Assembly (NCBI RefSeq): GCF_030463565.1
Contig: NC_134646.1
Span: 19,139,296 to 19,203,295 of the forward strand
Source of the DNA: Pelecanus crispus
Lineage: Eukaryota > Chordata > Aves > Pelecaniformes > Pelecanidae
DNA length: 64,000 nucleotides
Direction: 5' to 3'
Shown here: piece by piece, positions 49,601 to 56,700 of the stretch
Layout: the number at the start of each line of letters is the position of its first letter
Position numbering within the stretch: position 1 is the first letter of the stretch
The notes under the pieces: model-generated
What the model saw: the letters and a program-made list of their open reading frames with translations, nothing else
Databases searched by the model: none
Told to the model about the DNA's origin: nothing
Position numbers and translations under genes: made by a program

Positions 49601-50294
49601 TTTGCCACTATAATGAACCTGATGCATAGACTTAGTATTTCAAAAACCTCTTGCCTTAGCAGAAATGCCATACTGTAAGTCCTTTCTGGGCCAGAGGTGA
49701 ATGCCTGTCACTTAAAAGGCCATAAACCAGAAACGGTTGCTGGGGAGGTGCTGACACAGCCTTTCACCGGCGCAGATCACCGCTCTTCGCCTGCCCCAGC
49801 GACTCCGGCGAGGGGGGAACCACACCACGCAGCCCGACAGCTCAGCGGCGCTGAGCTCTTGCTGCGGGCCCGGAGAGAACCCGGACGCTCCCATTTCAGT
49901 CTCGCCGGGGGGGACGGGACACGGCAGCGGGGCAGGCCACGCGTGGGCCCCTAACCCCCGCGCACCGGGCGCTGAGGCCGCCTGGCGCGGCCGCGCGGGG
50001 CGGGGCGGGGCCGGGCCGGGTCCCTTCCCCAGGCAGGGGGCGCGGCGCGGCGCCCCACGCGCGGGGCGGCCCGGGCCCGCCGATCCGCGGGGGGCGGCAG
50101 CGCCGCTGCCCGGGCCCGCCCCTCCCCTCGCCGCGCGGGGCCCCCACAGCCGCCCCAACGGCCGCCAACGGCCCCCGGCCGCGCGCCCTCACCTTATCGC
50201 TACCCGCCTCCTCTTCCTCCGCCGCCGCCGCCTCCTCCTCCTCCTCCTCCTCCTCCTCCTCGGCGGCCGCCCTCCGCCGCCGCCGCGCCGACAT
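16509..50294 (-). CDS. CDS1: CDS1, phosphatidate cytidylyltransferase 1 (whole coding region, 13 exons)
   Basis: This enzyme makes CDP-diacylglycerol from phosphatidic acid and CTP in the ER membrane, the entry step to phosphatidylinositol and cardiolipin synthesis. I joined 13 exons; all introns are GT-AG with compatible phases, giving 1371 nt and 456 residues, close to the human protein as I recall it (about 460). The CTP-transferase signature is complete at residues 370-396 (S-x2-K-R ... K-D ... H-G-G-I-M-D-R-F-D). Multiple hydrophobic segments lie between residues about 80 and 370. I chose the paralogue CDS1 over CDS2 from exon 2 ([21 protein letters not shown]) and exon 10 ([20 protein letters not shown]), which follow CDS1 as I remember it. 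The start at 50294 has G at -3 and fits the family length. No break or missing signature residue is seen. The gene spans about 34 kb of coding region, with retroelements concentrated in introns 2 and 3. Confidence 0.96.
16639..17817 (-). other. CDS1 intron 12
   Basis: About 1.2 kb of AT-rich unique-looking sequence. No recognised repeat or exon. Confidence 0.65.
17818..17921 (-). CDS. CDS1: CDS1 coding exon 12 (residues 380-414)
   Basis: Reads [20 protein letters not shown], then [14 protein letters not shown]. It holds the second half of the signature, with the conserved Asp380, His388, Asp393 and Asp396. Acceptor AAAAG follows an unusually A-rich last few bases, but a long pyrimidine tract lies just upstream. 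Donor GTATGG; the Arg codon is split AG/G. Confidence 0.97.
17922..19941 (-). other. CDS1 intron 11
   Basis: About 2.0 kb, AT-rich, with A runs at 18917-18927 and 19842-19856 that grade into A/C-rich sequence. It interrupts the CTP-transferase signature between Lys379 and Asp380. No mobile element seen. Confidence 0.65.
19942..20061 (-). CDS. CDS1: CDS1 coding exon 11 (residues 340-379)
   Basis: Reads [20 protein letters not shown], then [20 protein letters not shown]. It carries the first half of the CTP-transferase signature, S370 to K379. Acceptor TTGTAG, donor GTGTGT. The intron falls exactly between Lys379 and the catalytic-site Asp380. Confidence 0.97.
20316..20645 (-). other. Protein-like open frame in CDS1 intron 10, unidentified
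   Basis: About 109 codons are open between an in-frame TGA (20646-20648) and a TAA. The composition is protein-like: mixed and charged, with stretches such as [18 protein letters not shown] and [20 protein letters not shown] that look helical. No ATG marks an obvious start. I cannot name a family. It could be an exapted or decayed retrocopy fragment, a cryptic exon, or chance. Confidence 0.25.
20770..20885. repeat. T/G-rich low-complexity tract
   Basis: Plus-strand runs of TTT and GGG alternate, resembling GGGTTT-like degenerate telomere-type sequence. It lies in intron 10. The CDS1 transcript would read A and C here. Similar but shorter tracts occur at 27627-27705 and 37580-37662. Confidence 0.8.
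22365..22517 (-). CDS. CDS1: CDS1 coding exon 10 (residues 289-339)
   Basis: This is the lumenal or loop exon that differs most between CDS1 and CDS2. It contains [16 protein letters not shown], then [16 protein letters not shown], then [11 protein letters not shown], all CDS1-like. The first residues (FSYFLAQH) diverge from the human AAYVLSKY. Acceptor TTTCAG, donor GTAAGG. Confidence 0.95.
22518..23355 (-). other. CDS1 intron 9
   Basis: About 840 bp of AT-rich sequence with a 23-A run at 22566-22588. On the transcribed strand this run reads as T and lies close to the exon 10 acceptor. No mobile element seen. Confidence 0.65.
22566..22588 (+). repeat. Poly-A run, 23 bases
   Basis: Uninterrupted A run in CDS1 intron 9, about 50 bp upstream (in gene sense) of exon 10. 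In the transcript it is a poly-U tract and may act as part of the pyrimidine signal for that acceptor. Confidence 0.8.
23356..23424 (-). CDS. CDS1: CDS1 coding exon 9 (residues 266-288)
   Basis: Reads [20 protein letters not shown] and then [15 protein letters not shown] is one of the most conserved blocks of the family. Acceptor GCCTAG, donor GTAAGT. Confidence 0.97.
23425..24506 (-). other. CDS1 intron 8
   Basis: About 1.1 kb. A slightly GC-richer patch at 23560-23830 is open on both strands for about 70 codons, but shows no recognisable protein. Confidence 0.65.
24507..24594 (-). CDS. CDS1: CDS1 coding exon 8 (residues 236-265)
   Basis: Reads [20 protein letters not shown] and then FFGRTPLIK. 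The C-N-D-I-T-A-Y and F-G-R-T-P-L motifs are shared with bacterial CdsA-type enzymes and belong to the active-site half of the protein. Acceptor CTCTAG, donor GTATGT. Confidence 0.97.
24595..26094 (-). other. CDS1 intron 7
   Basis: About 1.5 kb of AT-rich unique-looking sequence. No recognised repeat or exon. Confidence 0.65.
26095..26177 (-). CDS. CDS1: CDS1 coding exon 7 (residues 209-236)
   Basis: Reads [20 protein letters not shown] and then NLFEGMI, a membrane segment and the conserved NLFEGMIW. Acceptor TAACAG, donor GTAAGG. The Trp codon is split TG/G with exon 8. Confidence 0.96.
26178..28340 (-). other. CDS1 intron 6
   Basis: About 2.2 kb of AT-rich sequence. A G-rich then T/G-rich low-complexity tract lies at 27627-27705. 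Otherwise nothing recognised. Confidence 0.65.
28341..28399 (-). CDS. CDS1: CDS1 coding exon 6 (residues 189-208)
   Basis: A short 59-nt exon reading [19 protein letters not shown], identical to the family as I recall it, ending in the conserved [10 protein letters not shown]. Acceptor TTACAG, donor GTGTGT. Confidence 0.96.
28400..29907 (-). other. CDS1 intron 5
   Basis: About 1.5 kb of AT-rich unique-looking sequence. No recognised repeat or exon. Confidence 0.65.
29908..30047 (-). CDS. CDS1: CDS1 coding exon 5 (residues 142-189)
   Basis: Reads [20 protein letters not shown] and then [20 protein letters not shown], giving one membrane segment and the start of the next. Acceptor TTGTAG, donor GTAAGC. 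The human protein as I recall it has Glu where this copy has the second Arg of RRE, a mild change. Confidence 0.96.
30048..32403 (-). other. CDS1 intron 4
   Basis: About 2.4 kb, AT-rich. It contains A/C-rich tracts at 30108-30165 and 31618-31660, a poly-A run at 32034-32060 and a short CATA/TA tract at 32154-32190. I see no mobile element or exon. Confidence 0.7.
32404..32501 (-). CDS. CDS1: CDS1 coding exon 4 (residues 110-142)
   Basis: Reads [20 protein letters not shown] and then [12 protein letters not shown], the conserved segment after the first helix. Acceptor TTTTAG, donor GTGAGT. The final Trp codon is split TG/G with exon 5. Confidence 0.96.
32716..33277 (+). mobile_element. Solo LTR of an avian endogenous retrovirus, plus orientation
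   Basis: 562 bp starting TGTCCTGGTTTTGGC and ending AACCACAACA. It is homologous along its length to the LTR at 38622-39191 in the other orientation. An ATTAAA signal lies at 33143-33148. The TATA region is degraded to an A-rich run near 32990. The flanks GCTTG (32711-32715) and GCTAG (33278-33282) may be a 5-bp target duplication with one change. No internal retroviral genes remain, so it arose by LTR-LTR recombination. Confidence 0.88.
34311..34453 (-). mobile_element. tRNA-Ile-headed SINE with CR1 3' tail
   Basis: Read on the minus strand, the first 65 bases (34453 down to about 34389) match a tRNA-Ile with an AAT anticodon: TTAGCTCAGTTGGTTAG as A box, GTGCTAATAACGCC as anticodon arm, and GGTTCAATCCC as B box. 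A CR1 3' end of the same type as the insertion at 35592-35828 follows, ending in ATTCTATG repeats. The head supplies the RNA polymerase III promoter and the tail recruits the CR1 reverse transcriptase. The build matches the TguSINE1 type described from passerines. Confidence 0.85.
34389..34453 (-). promoter_or_regulatory. RNA polymerase III promoter (A and B boxes) in the SINE head
   Basis: The tRNA-Ile-like head keeps near-consensus A and B boxes. It is part of a SINE, not a functional tRNA gene: the acceptor stem is not closed and the sequence runs straight into the CR1 tail. Confidence 0.6.
34991..37018 (+). pseudogene. Decayed CR1 ORF2 (reverse transcriptase)
   Basis: The remnant can be read in three pieces: 34991-35582, 35834-36314 with a frame change near 36030, and 36317-37018. 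The endonuclease domain is missing because of 5' truncation. The reverse-transcriptase active-site aspartates (FADD) are still visible, but frameshifts, a stop and the nested insertion rule out activity. Confidence 0.9.
35592..35828 (-). mobile_element. CR1 3' fragment nested inside the larger CR1
   Basis: The sequence runs from ATAGAATCATAG through TTTGGGTTGGAAGGGACC and CCCAACCCCCCTGC to ACTTCTTTCTTATGTCTAG, the reverse complement of a CR1 3' end. It is of the same 3'-end type as the SINE tail at 34311 and differs from its host CR1. Host coding sequence resumes at GTACAGGACAAGCAGG. GCAT is repeated at both junctions (35590-35593 and 35830-35833), a possible short target duplication. Confidence 0.9.
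37349..37376 (+). repeat. ATT microsatellite
   Basis: About nine ATT-type units with one interruption (ACT), in CDS1 intron 3. Confidence 0.85.
37992..38088 (-). CDS. CDS1: CDS1 coding exon 3 (residues 77-109)
   Basis: The exon encodes [16 protein letters not shown] and then [15 protein letters not shown], the first membrane segment. Acceptor AAATAG, donor GTAAGT. At 97 nt its skipping would shift the frame. It is flanked on both sides by CR1 and LTR copies in opposite orientations (see findings). Confidence 0.96.
38346..38621 (-). mobile_element. CR1 LINE 3' part, first piece (split by an LTR)
   Basis: Begins with the reverse complement of the CR1 terminal octamers (ATAGAATCATAGAATTG), followed by the 3' UTR and the end of ORF2. 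The match stops inside ...TCATCCTATCAG where the LTR begins, and resumes at 39192. Confidence 0.92.
38622..39191 (-). mobile_element. Solo LTR of the same endogenous retrovirus family, minus orientation
   Basis: 570 bp; read on the minus strand it starts TGTCTTGGTTTTGGC and ends AACCACGACA. It keeps a TATA box (minus-strand GTATATAAACTG at 38924-38935), a palindromic TGACGTCA cAMP-response-type element (38942-38949) and an ATTAAA signal (38753-38758). It interrupts a CR1, so it is younger than that CR1. The flanks CAGT and CACT are a poor four-base repeat. Confidence 0.9.
38942..38949 (-). promoter_or_regulatory. TGACGTCA CRE-like site in the LTR promoter
   Basis: Perfect 8-bp palindrome seven bases from the TATA-like sequence at 38924-38935 in the younger LTR. 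The other LTR copy has TGACATCA at the equivalent place and has lost its TATA box. Whether CREB/ATF proteins use it is not shown by sequence. Confidence 0.5.
39192..39455 (-). mobile_element. CR1 LINE, second piece with ORF2 remnant
   Basis: Continues the CR1 after the LTR. On the minus strand it encodes [20 protein letters not shown], then [20 protein letters not shown] and [20 protein letters not shown], the C-terminal part of CR1 ORF2. It is 5' truncated near 39455. Confidence 0.92.
41926..42053 (-). CDS. CDS1: CDS1 coding exon 2 (residues 35-77)
   Basis: The frame reads [20 protein letters not shown] and continues to GLSAR. It is an acidic cytosolic segment just before the first membrane helix. 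The acceptor is CATAG and the donor GTATGG; the Arg codon is split AG/A with exon 3. The [12 protein letters not shown] stretch is strongly conserved in CDS1 and separates it from CDS2, which has PEVLNRALSNLS. Confidence 0.95.
43545..43790. promoter_or_regulatory. Isolated CpG-rich patch in CDS1 intron 1
   Basis: A short block of very GC- and CpG-rich DNA with CCGG and GGCGGGG runs sits in AT-rich intron, 1.5 kb upstream of exon 2. It is open on the minus strand for about 100 codons (43487-43798) but the residues are low-complexity. It may be an alternative promoter for CDS1 or for an antisense RNA; the function is inferred from composition alone. Confidence 0.45.
49453..49473 (+). repeat. 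Poly-T run, 21 bases
   Basis: Uninterrupted T run in CDS1 intron 1. No attached retroelement body was recognised. Confidence 0.8.
50193..50294 (-). CDS. CDS1: CDS1 coding exon 1 (residues 1-34)
   Basis: The exon begins [11 protein letters not shown], then has ten Glu, four Ala, four Glu, and ends AGSDK before a GTGAGG donor. The last residues, S-D-K, join the Glu of exon 2 as in human CDS1. The N-terminus is cytosolic and poorly conserved in the family, so the basic and acidic low-complexity sequence is not alarming. The exon lies inside a CpG island. The same frame stays open upstream to an ATG at 50963, so the start is a choice: I prefer 50294 because it gives the family length and the upstream residues look like translated GC-rich DNA. 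Confidence 0.85.
50231..50260 (-). repeat. GAG trinucleotide repeat coding for ten Glu in CDS1 exon 1
   Basis: Ten uninterrupted CTC-type triplets on the plus strand (GAG in the coding sense) encode residues 12-21. Pure coding triplet runs tend to vary in length between individuals and species. Confidence 0.9.
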
Positions 50295-50740
50295 CGCGCC
50301 GCGGGAGCCCAACGCCCACCCGGCGGCGAGCGGGCTCAGGCGGGGCCGGGCCGATCGGGACGGGGAGGGCGCGGAGGCCGCGCCGCGGAGCCCGGCCGCC
50401 GCCTCCTCCTTCTCCTCCGAGGAGCCTGGCGCTATGCCCCCCCCCGGGGCGGGGGGCGCTCTCGCTGCGGACGCCGCCGCCGCCACGGCTCGGGGGCGCG
50501 GCCGGAGCCCACCGCCCCGGGAGCGGAGAAGCGCCCGCGTCCCCGCGGCGGCGGCTGGGGCGGAGAGGGCGGGGCGGTGTGGCCCAGGTGCGCCCGGCGC
50601 CCCGCCCCCGGCACTGGCCCTGCCCCCGCCGGCGCAGGGGGCGGGGCGGGGCGGGGGCAGCGAGCGGCCCGGTCCCCGCCCGCGGCCGTGCTTCCCGCCA
50701 CCCCCCCGCGCCTCCCCGCAAGCCCCCGCCACGCGGGCCT
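50295..50740 (-). other. CDS1 5' UTR and upstream promoter segment
   Basis: Extremely GC-rich. The coding frame stays open through it back to 50963, which is expected where stop codons are rare. I cannot place the transcription start from sequence. Confidence 0.5.
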
Positions 50741-53700
50741 GCACCTCAAGGTTGTTCTCTCCTGGGTGTGGGAATGGCCCCGGCGTGCTGCGTGCCTGCG
50801 GTCCTTCGGTGAAATGCCCGGGGAGACGGGGGCGGGCATCTCCGCACAGCCCTGGAACCAGCTCCCTGTGGACACCCGTGGGCGCCGGTGCTGGCATCGC
50901 TGGTTGCCTGTGGAGTGCTTGGCTTTCCTCTGGGATACTTCTGCCCACCTGCTGTATGTCCATTTAAAAAAGCAGGTTCGGTGCGTGCCCTGTTCCTGCC
51001 CCACCATGCCACGCACCCTGCCAAGCACGGTGCCACCGGCCTGTACAGAAACATACCGCGCCTGCCTAAGAGTTCACAGTGAAGAAAAACGCTCTCAAGG
51101 GCAGTTACACGTGCTCTGTAACAGATACCACACTGTCAGCTCTATCTCCCTCTCAGAATAGCCACTCTCTGCTGGACAGGCTACCCCAGGAGCTGCGCAG
51201 AGGGTGGCTGTGAAAGGCACGCAGTGCACGGGCCCTCTTCACCCGAGCTGCACCTGTGCAGGAGACATCGGGGGCAGGCTTGGGTGCGCAGCAAAGCGGA
51301 ACGCATCCCTGTGCCAGGACAAGCAGACCCTGCTGAACACCGTGACCTGACGAGCTGTCCGGAAATCACCCCTGTCAGCTGGGACTTGCCACAGTTTGGT
51401 GTCATCCCAGCTCTCTGGTCCAGTTCAGATGACCGTGTGGGAGTGCCTCTCAGCTCTAGCACACTGCTGTTGGGTGATCAGGAGAGCAAACGCTACCTTC
51501 GCTTCCCAAAGCCTGCTCAATTCCTCCGGCTGCCCTGTTACAGTGCCCGTCCCGCTCCACCATGTTTGTATGGCTACTGACAGTCTGGCCATGGCAACAG
51601 CCGGCTGTCCCAGAGCATTCCTGTAAAGACACTCAGTCTAGATGTCACCTCGGTGTCCACATGCTGGCTGACTGTGTCTGCAAACACAGGGCCAGCACCT
51701 TTTGCAAGGCAGCATCTAGCAGCGTCTGCTGTCATTTATGTTATCCCTGTGGTGACTGGTTTCACTAAGCTTGATTGGTTTAATCTCATGATTTAGTTTT
51801 ATTATGTAAATAACATTGTTATTATGTCCCTCCGAAGGTATGCTCGGCATGTTTTTAATGACAACTCCGTGGTTCAGGAAGTCAGAGTGAGCTGCTGCGA
51901 GTGGACACAGATTATGGCATTGATAAACCAACTCCGACCTTGCTGCTGAGAAGCACGGACCCTGCGGTGTTCAGGAAGAACAGCCGTTTCTATGAAATGT
52001 TTTACCCGTGCACCGCTGACAGTGTCAGGAGGTAGCATTCCTGCAGCGTCCCTAAGCATGTGCAAAAATCTGGTGTGCTAAGAGAAGGGCTGCTTCAGCA
52101 GCAGGCAAACCAGAGACCCAACACCAGACCAGACAGGCCACAGAAGCACAGTTTCTGTCATCGGGTCCCTTATGGATAAAGGTGACAGCGGCAGCCCACT
52201 ACAGATCAGCAGTATGGCCATATGGCCTGGATCCTCCAGCACTTCACTCTTACTAAGTATAATTGTAAATGTATTTCTCCATAAGTGAAATATTATGGGG
52301 GAAAATGGAGTTAAAACTCAGCACTCCTTCCTCAGAATATACAAGGGTGGGAAACAGTTCTGCAGCAGGGAAGGAACCAAAACCATACAGGCTGAGCTGC
52401 AATGGGTAACAAGGTGTCCTTTCCACTCCCTCCTCTTTCAGTATGTTTCTACTATTGAGTTTTCCCTTGCAGATGTTTCTCCAGCAAAGCTTTCAGAAGA
52501 AACCAGTTTCCCTTACTTCAAGCGCAAGACGTGCACTTACTCTGTTGGCCCTGCAATGGGACTAGCTGTCTAGAGGAAAGCATAGAAATGTATTTTCTCT
52601 GCGCAGAGAAAAGAAGTGCTTTGCCTGGTCTCTGCAGCTTTGCCACCTGTGGTGGCTGCAGCGCATGGAGCAGACATCCAGGCTGTTTTCCCCAGTGCAC
52701 GGATCCCACATGTGGGTCAGGAGCCTGGGGTGGGGTGGACACCGACTGCCCTACAGCCACCATGGGGCAGCCAGGTCTAGCAGAAGAAGTACATGCCTTG
52801 TTATAGACCTTCCTGGTAAACCTGGCCTAGCAAATACAGGCCTGAGAATGACTAGATTCTACGCTTTTGCCACGGAAAAGGCCCTTCTGTGGTCAACAAG
52901 ACAGAGACAATGCTTCAATACCTGCATAAAGATCATTAAGCAGATCTTTACATCCCATCCAGGAGAGGAGTAAGAGCCTCCATTTCTCCTACATCTTTGC
53001 TCCATCCTTAACCTGAACAGTGAAGGGGAAAAGAATTCTCCTAGAAAAGCTCGGAGGAAAAAATATTTGTTTAGCAAATGGCGTGATGGAAGAAAGTAAC
53101 GATAATGGCGAAGGAGGAAAAGGTGAAGTACTCAGAAACTTATTAATGAGCAGAGGCAAGGTGAGCGCAAGAAGATGAGTCACTGCATTTTGGGAATAAG
53201 AAAGAGAGCAAGCAATGAACAGCTGGTGACAGTGGGGTGAGGGAATGAGCAATCTTCTGGGCAGGGCCACCAGGAGAGAGAGAATTAAAAACAAGGGCCA
53301 GGCTCCTGCGGGATCAGGTGGGAACCCAGACCCAGCTTCGCTCCTTCTCTCTCCCAGCTGGGTGCTCCCGCTGCTGCCACGCGCCTTTTCAGCCATGGAG
53401 TGTTCAGAAATGCGAGGAGGGCCAGCAAGACATCTGTATCGCAGCAAAGCATTTCAAGCCGCTCCAGCCCAGAGGAAAGAAGCAAGGTGTTCCCAGAAAA
53501 GCTGCAGGGCAGGGGGCTTAGAGAGCAAGCAGAGTGAGGGATCGTGGTTGTCCTGCTTCTTGGTCGCAGCCCCTTGCAGTCATGGCAGCCCAGTGTGTCT
53601 CTTGAGTAACAGCTGGTTAGACTGGTCAGATGGGAATTTTTCAAGTCAACACCCTGTTACTCAGGTTCCTTTGGGGCAAGTAACTACACTGGCTGGAATG

Positions 53701-56700
53701 CAACATCACTTCTCCAGACGCTGTGACCCTGCGTGGTTTCCCAATGCGTGGCAGAAACCTGCGTGTTCTCTGCGCACAAAGGTATTAGCATGTCAGCTGC
53801 TAACTTTTCTGATATGCAAATATTATCACCTGTCTTGTTCAGTATCTTGATGTGTGAGGCCTTGGAGGTTTTTGTTGCTCTGTCTTGCCTTTGCCTTCTC
53901 CTTGTATTCCCACATGAATTTAGTGGCTCAAAGCTGCCAGCAAACAATGAAAACCTCAGGACCTGGCCCAACATTTTCTGCAGCACGGGAAAGCCCCTAA
54001 CAAGCACCTCCCTGTACTTCCCCCAGGTGCCCAAAGTTAAGATGCATCACCTGCCGCCGCCACGCTCCCCCCTGCCCCACGCTCCAATTATCCGCAGCAG
54101 GCAGGTTTGCCTTGCCTGCTTAGCCAGGAGCTACCTCTCTGCTGTGTGCCTCGACCTACGTACAGAAGCAGGAGTTCTCCGCAGGCAGACGCAAAACTAA
54201 AGCCTTGACATTAAAACAGTTATATAAGCCCTGCGTTAAAGCACTTACATAAGCTGCATACAGCCTCCCGACAGAAAGGCAGCTGGCTAGGGGCTGCTGT
54301 TGTCTCCGCGGACCAACAGAAAGCCCCCTGTGCAGGAGAGAAGCAGAGCAGGGTTGCTTCGTTGCTGCGGCAGCAGAAGCAAATGGAAGGAACTGGTCCT
54401 CTGTCCGCTCAAAGGCTGAGGAACAGAAGGTATCCGGCTCAAAATGCGTGCTGGAAAGAGCGGCACATCTGCAGATGTAACGCTGAGTAGCCCTATGGCT
54501 AGCAGTCTCGGAAACAGAAGTTGTTTGCAGCTTTTGGGTTTTTTAAATGGATTCCTACTAATGTGCAGAACAAGTGAGACAAGTGGAAAATGTCGATACC
54601 CACTTGTCAGCATAGACAGCAATGTCAAATGATGTCAACAACAGCTTGGTATCCCCTCAGATAATACTAATTATGAACGATATTGTAATGCACTGCATTT
54701 AATCAGTTTATAATCTTTTTGCATCCCTAGATCATTATAAAGAGGATAACCCCAAGCCAGAAAGAAGGAGAAAGAACAGCTATACAACAGCCTCAGATCA
54801 CGCTGAGTGTTTGTTCTCCAAAGCACAAGGCGAGCTATTAATACCCTGTGCTCCCCTGACAAAACCAAGAGCTGCAAAACACTGCCTGGCACTGCCTTGA
54901 GACTGCGCGTGGGAGCAGGGTGCTGGAGCCCAGGTGCTTGGGCTATGCTCAAAGCTGAAATTCCAGGCCAGACACTTGTTATTACACAACCCGTGCACTC
55001 TGAGATGAATCCTCCTCCAGCTCTAAGCAGTAGACTCAGATGCTGAAAAAAAGGAAAGCTGCACAGGAATATAGGAGCATATGAGTCAATCACGAGGCTG
55101 CTTTTCCCCCTCTAAATGAATATAGCATGAGCTCTAATACTGTCTTGCTGGGTTTAACATGGGTCAAAAGCCAATGATGCTTTGCCAGGGCATCCTGAAT
55201 AGAGCATACATATCTATATTTTAGTAATTTAAATCCACTGACAGCACTGAACTGTTCTTTTGTGTTTAGTTAACATGTCACGTAATCTGTTTATGTTTGC
55301 TAGTCTGGCATAAAAACATCATAGTCCATGGTATTTGTGGCCGAGAATTATTTACTTATTACTTGCACATTTGAACTTCATAAAGTAGGCCACTTGTATG
55401 CCAGAAAAAACAAAACAACAAAACAAACTGACCTCATTATTTCCAAATTAAGCACGAAAGTCTGAGGAACATAATCTAGTGACCACCGTGAAAGGTCTGG
55501 CTGCAGAAACCTTTGCCCCAGGCAGCTGTCACCTTCTCTTTGGTCCAAGTGGCTGAGTATTGCACAACTACTGAGTTATCCTTGATCCTTGCCTTCTACC
55601 ATAATCCCTGGGATGCTCTTGCTTTTTCCCAAAAAAGGGTTCATACATGGTGGGTGTTTGGCAAGCTGCTGCTGTTTTCATATGAGATGTGAAATTAATT
55701 CTTGAACTTACTTGTTACGGTTGTCTGAACATGCCACGAATCTGCAACACCCTTCCTGTGAGGTTTCACATGCACTATATGTTATATTATCCATGCAGAT
55801 CTTTTCCTTTAATACAAACCTCTGTTTGGAATACCATAATTTATCGGCTTGCAGCTCTTCACTGCTGGCAGGTGTACCTTTTGCAAGGAGTGTGTGGGCA
55901 TGGAAAAAGGCGGGGACAAGCCTGATGAGGAAACAGACTAGCTGATGCCAGGGGTAGAGACTATACCTTTGCAACTCCAGCTGGGTAAGGCTGCAGGGGA
56001 AGTCACTGGATGCTTTAAAAGGACTGATGGTACCACTCCGTCAAAATGGAAGTGACTGCCAGAGAGAAAAGAGGAGCTGGCTCTGTTCTAGACAAGTCCC
56101 ACAAAATGTAGCACTGACAGAATCAGCTCTTCCTCACCGAATTCAGTCTAAAGTCTTCGGAGAAATTAGCTTACCCCCTGAGTGCTTTGGGCAGGGCTGA
56201 AGAGCAAACCACTCTCTGTAAAGTTTTACAAGATGCTTTTAAAAAGGCCTCACTAGATACACAATAGTTCCTTGAGGTGATCCCACAGCTGGGGCACGGT
56301 GCGGCAGCTCACCAGCACCTTCGGAGTCATGCCAGCCTGGCGGAGACTCAGGGGGTGCTGGGACACCTGGTCCCTCACAGGACACGGTCCAGAACCCTAA
56401 CCCACCGCCTGCGGCGGGCAGGGCAGGAGGGAGGAACAGGAGACCTATCGCCTCCTACACAGACCCCACCACTGTTTGGCAAAACCTCCTTGACAGGAGA
56501 AACTTAGCCAAGCAAAATCCTTGTGCCCAGTACACTTCCCAGCGGTTTCACTGGAGGTGGAGACCGTTTATGTTAACACACAGATGGCTGGCACCAGCCT
56601 TAACACTGCACATGCCTGCATCTAACAGCCAGCTGTCCTCATCTGCAAGAGATAATCCCTCCTGCATGATCTCAAAGGGACTGTGCTTGTGCCCAAACTT

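Larger units (their letters stand above)
42054..50192 (-). other. CDS1 intron 1
   Basis: About 8.1 kb. It holds the tail of the promoter CpG island, a second CpG-rich patch at 43545-43790, and simple A or T runs (42500-42518, 45188-45200, 47871-47885, 49453-49473). I see no transposable element with confidence. Confidence 0.75.
49790..50740 (-). promoter_or_regulatory. CDS1: CpG island and promoter of CDS1
   Basis: About 950 bp dense in G+C and CpG surround exon 1. Many GGGCGG-type GC boxes occur on both strands, for example near 49997-50010 and 50640-50660. No TATA box is placed clearly. The transcription start is probably between 50300 and 50600. The island extends into intron 1 as is usual for housekeeping promoters. 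Confidence 0.8.

Noticed and set aside
16509..50294. Identity as CDS2 rather than CDS1
   Set aside because: Exons 2, 10 and 13 follow CDS1 ([23 protein letters not shown]); CDS2 differs at these places.
49896..50963. 355-codon minus-strand open frame over the CDS1 promoter
   Set aside because: Only its exon 1 part is supported. The rest is Ala/Gly/Pro/Arg-rich translation of CpG-island DNA and reads past the exon 1 donor.
53245..53850. 201-codon plus-strand open frame
   Set aside because: No domain, no splice or promoter context, and frames on the opposite strand overlap it. Treated as chance.
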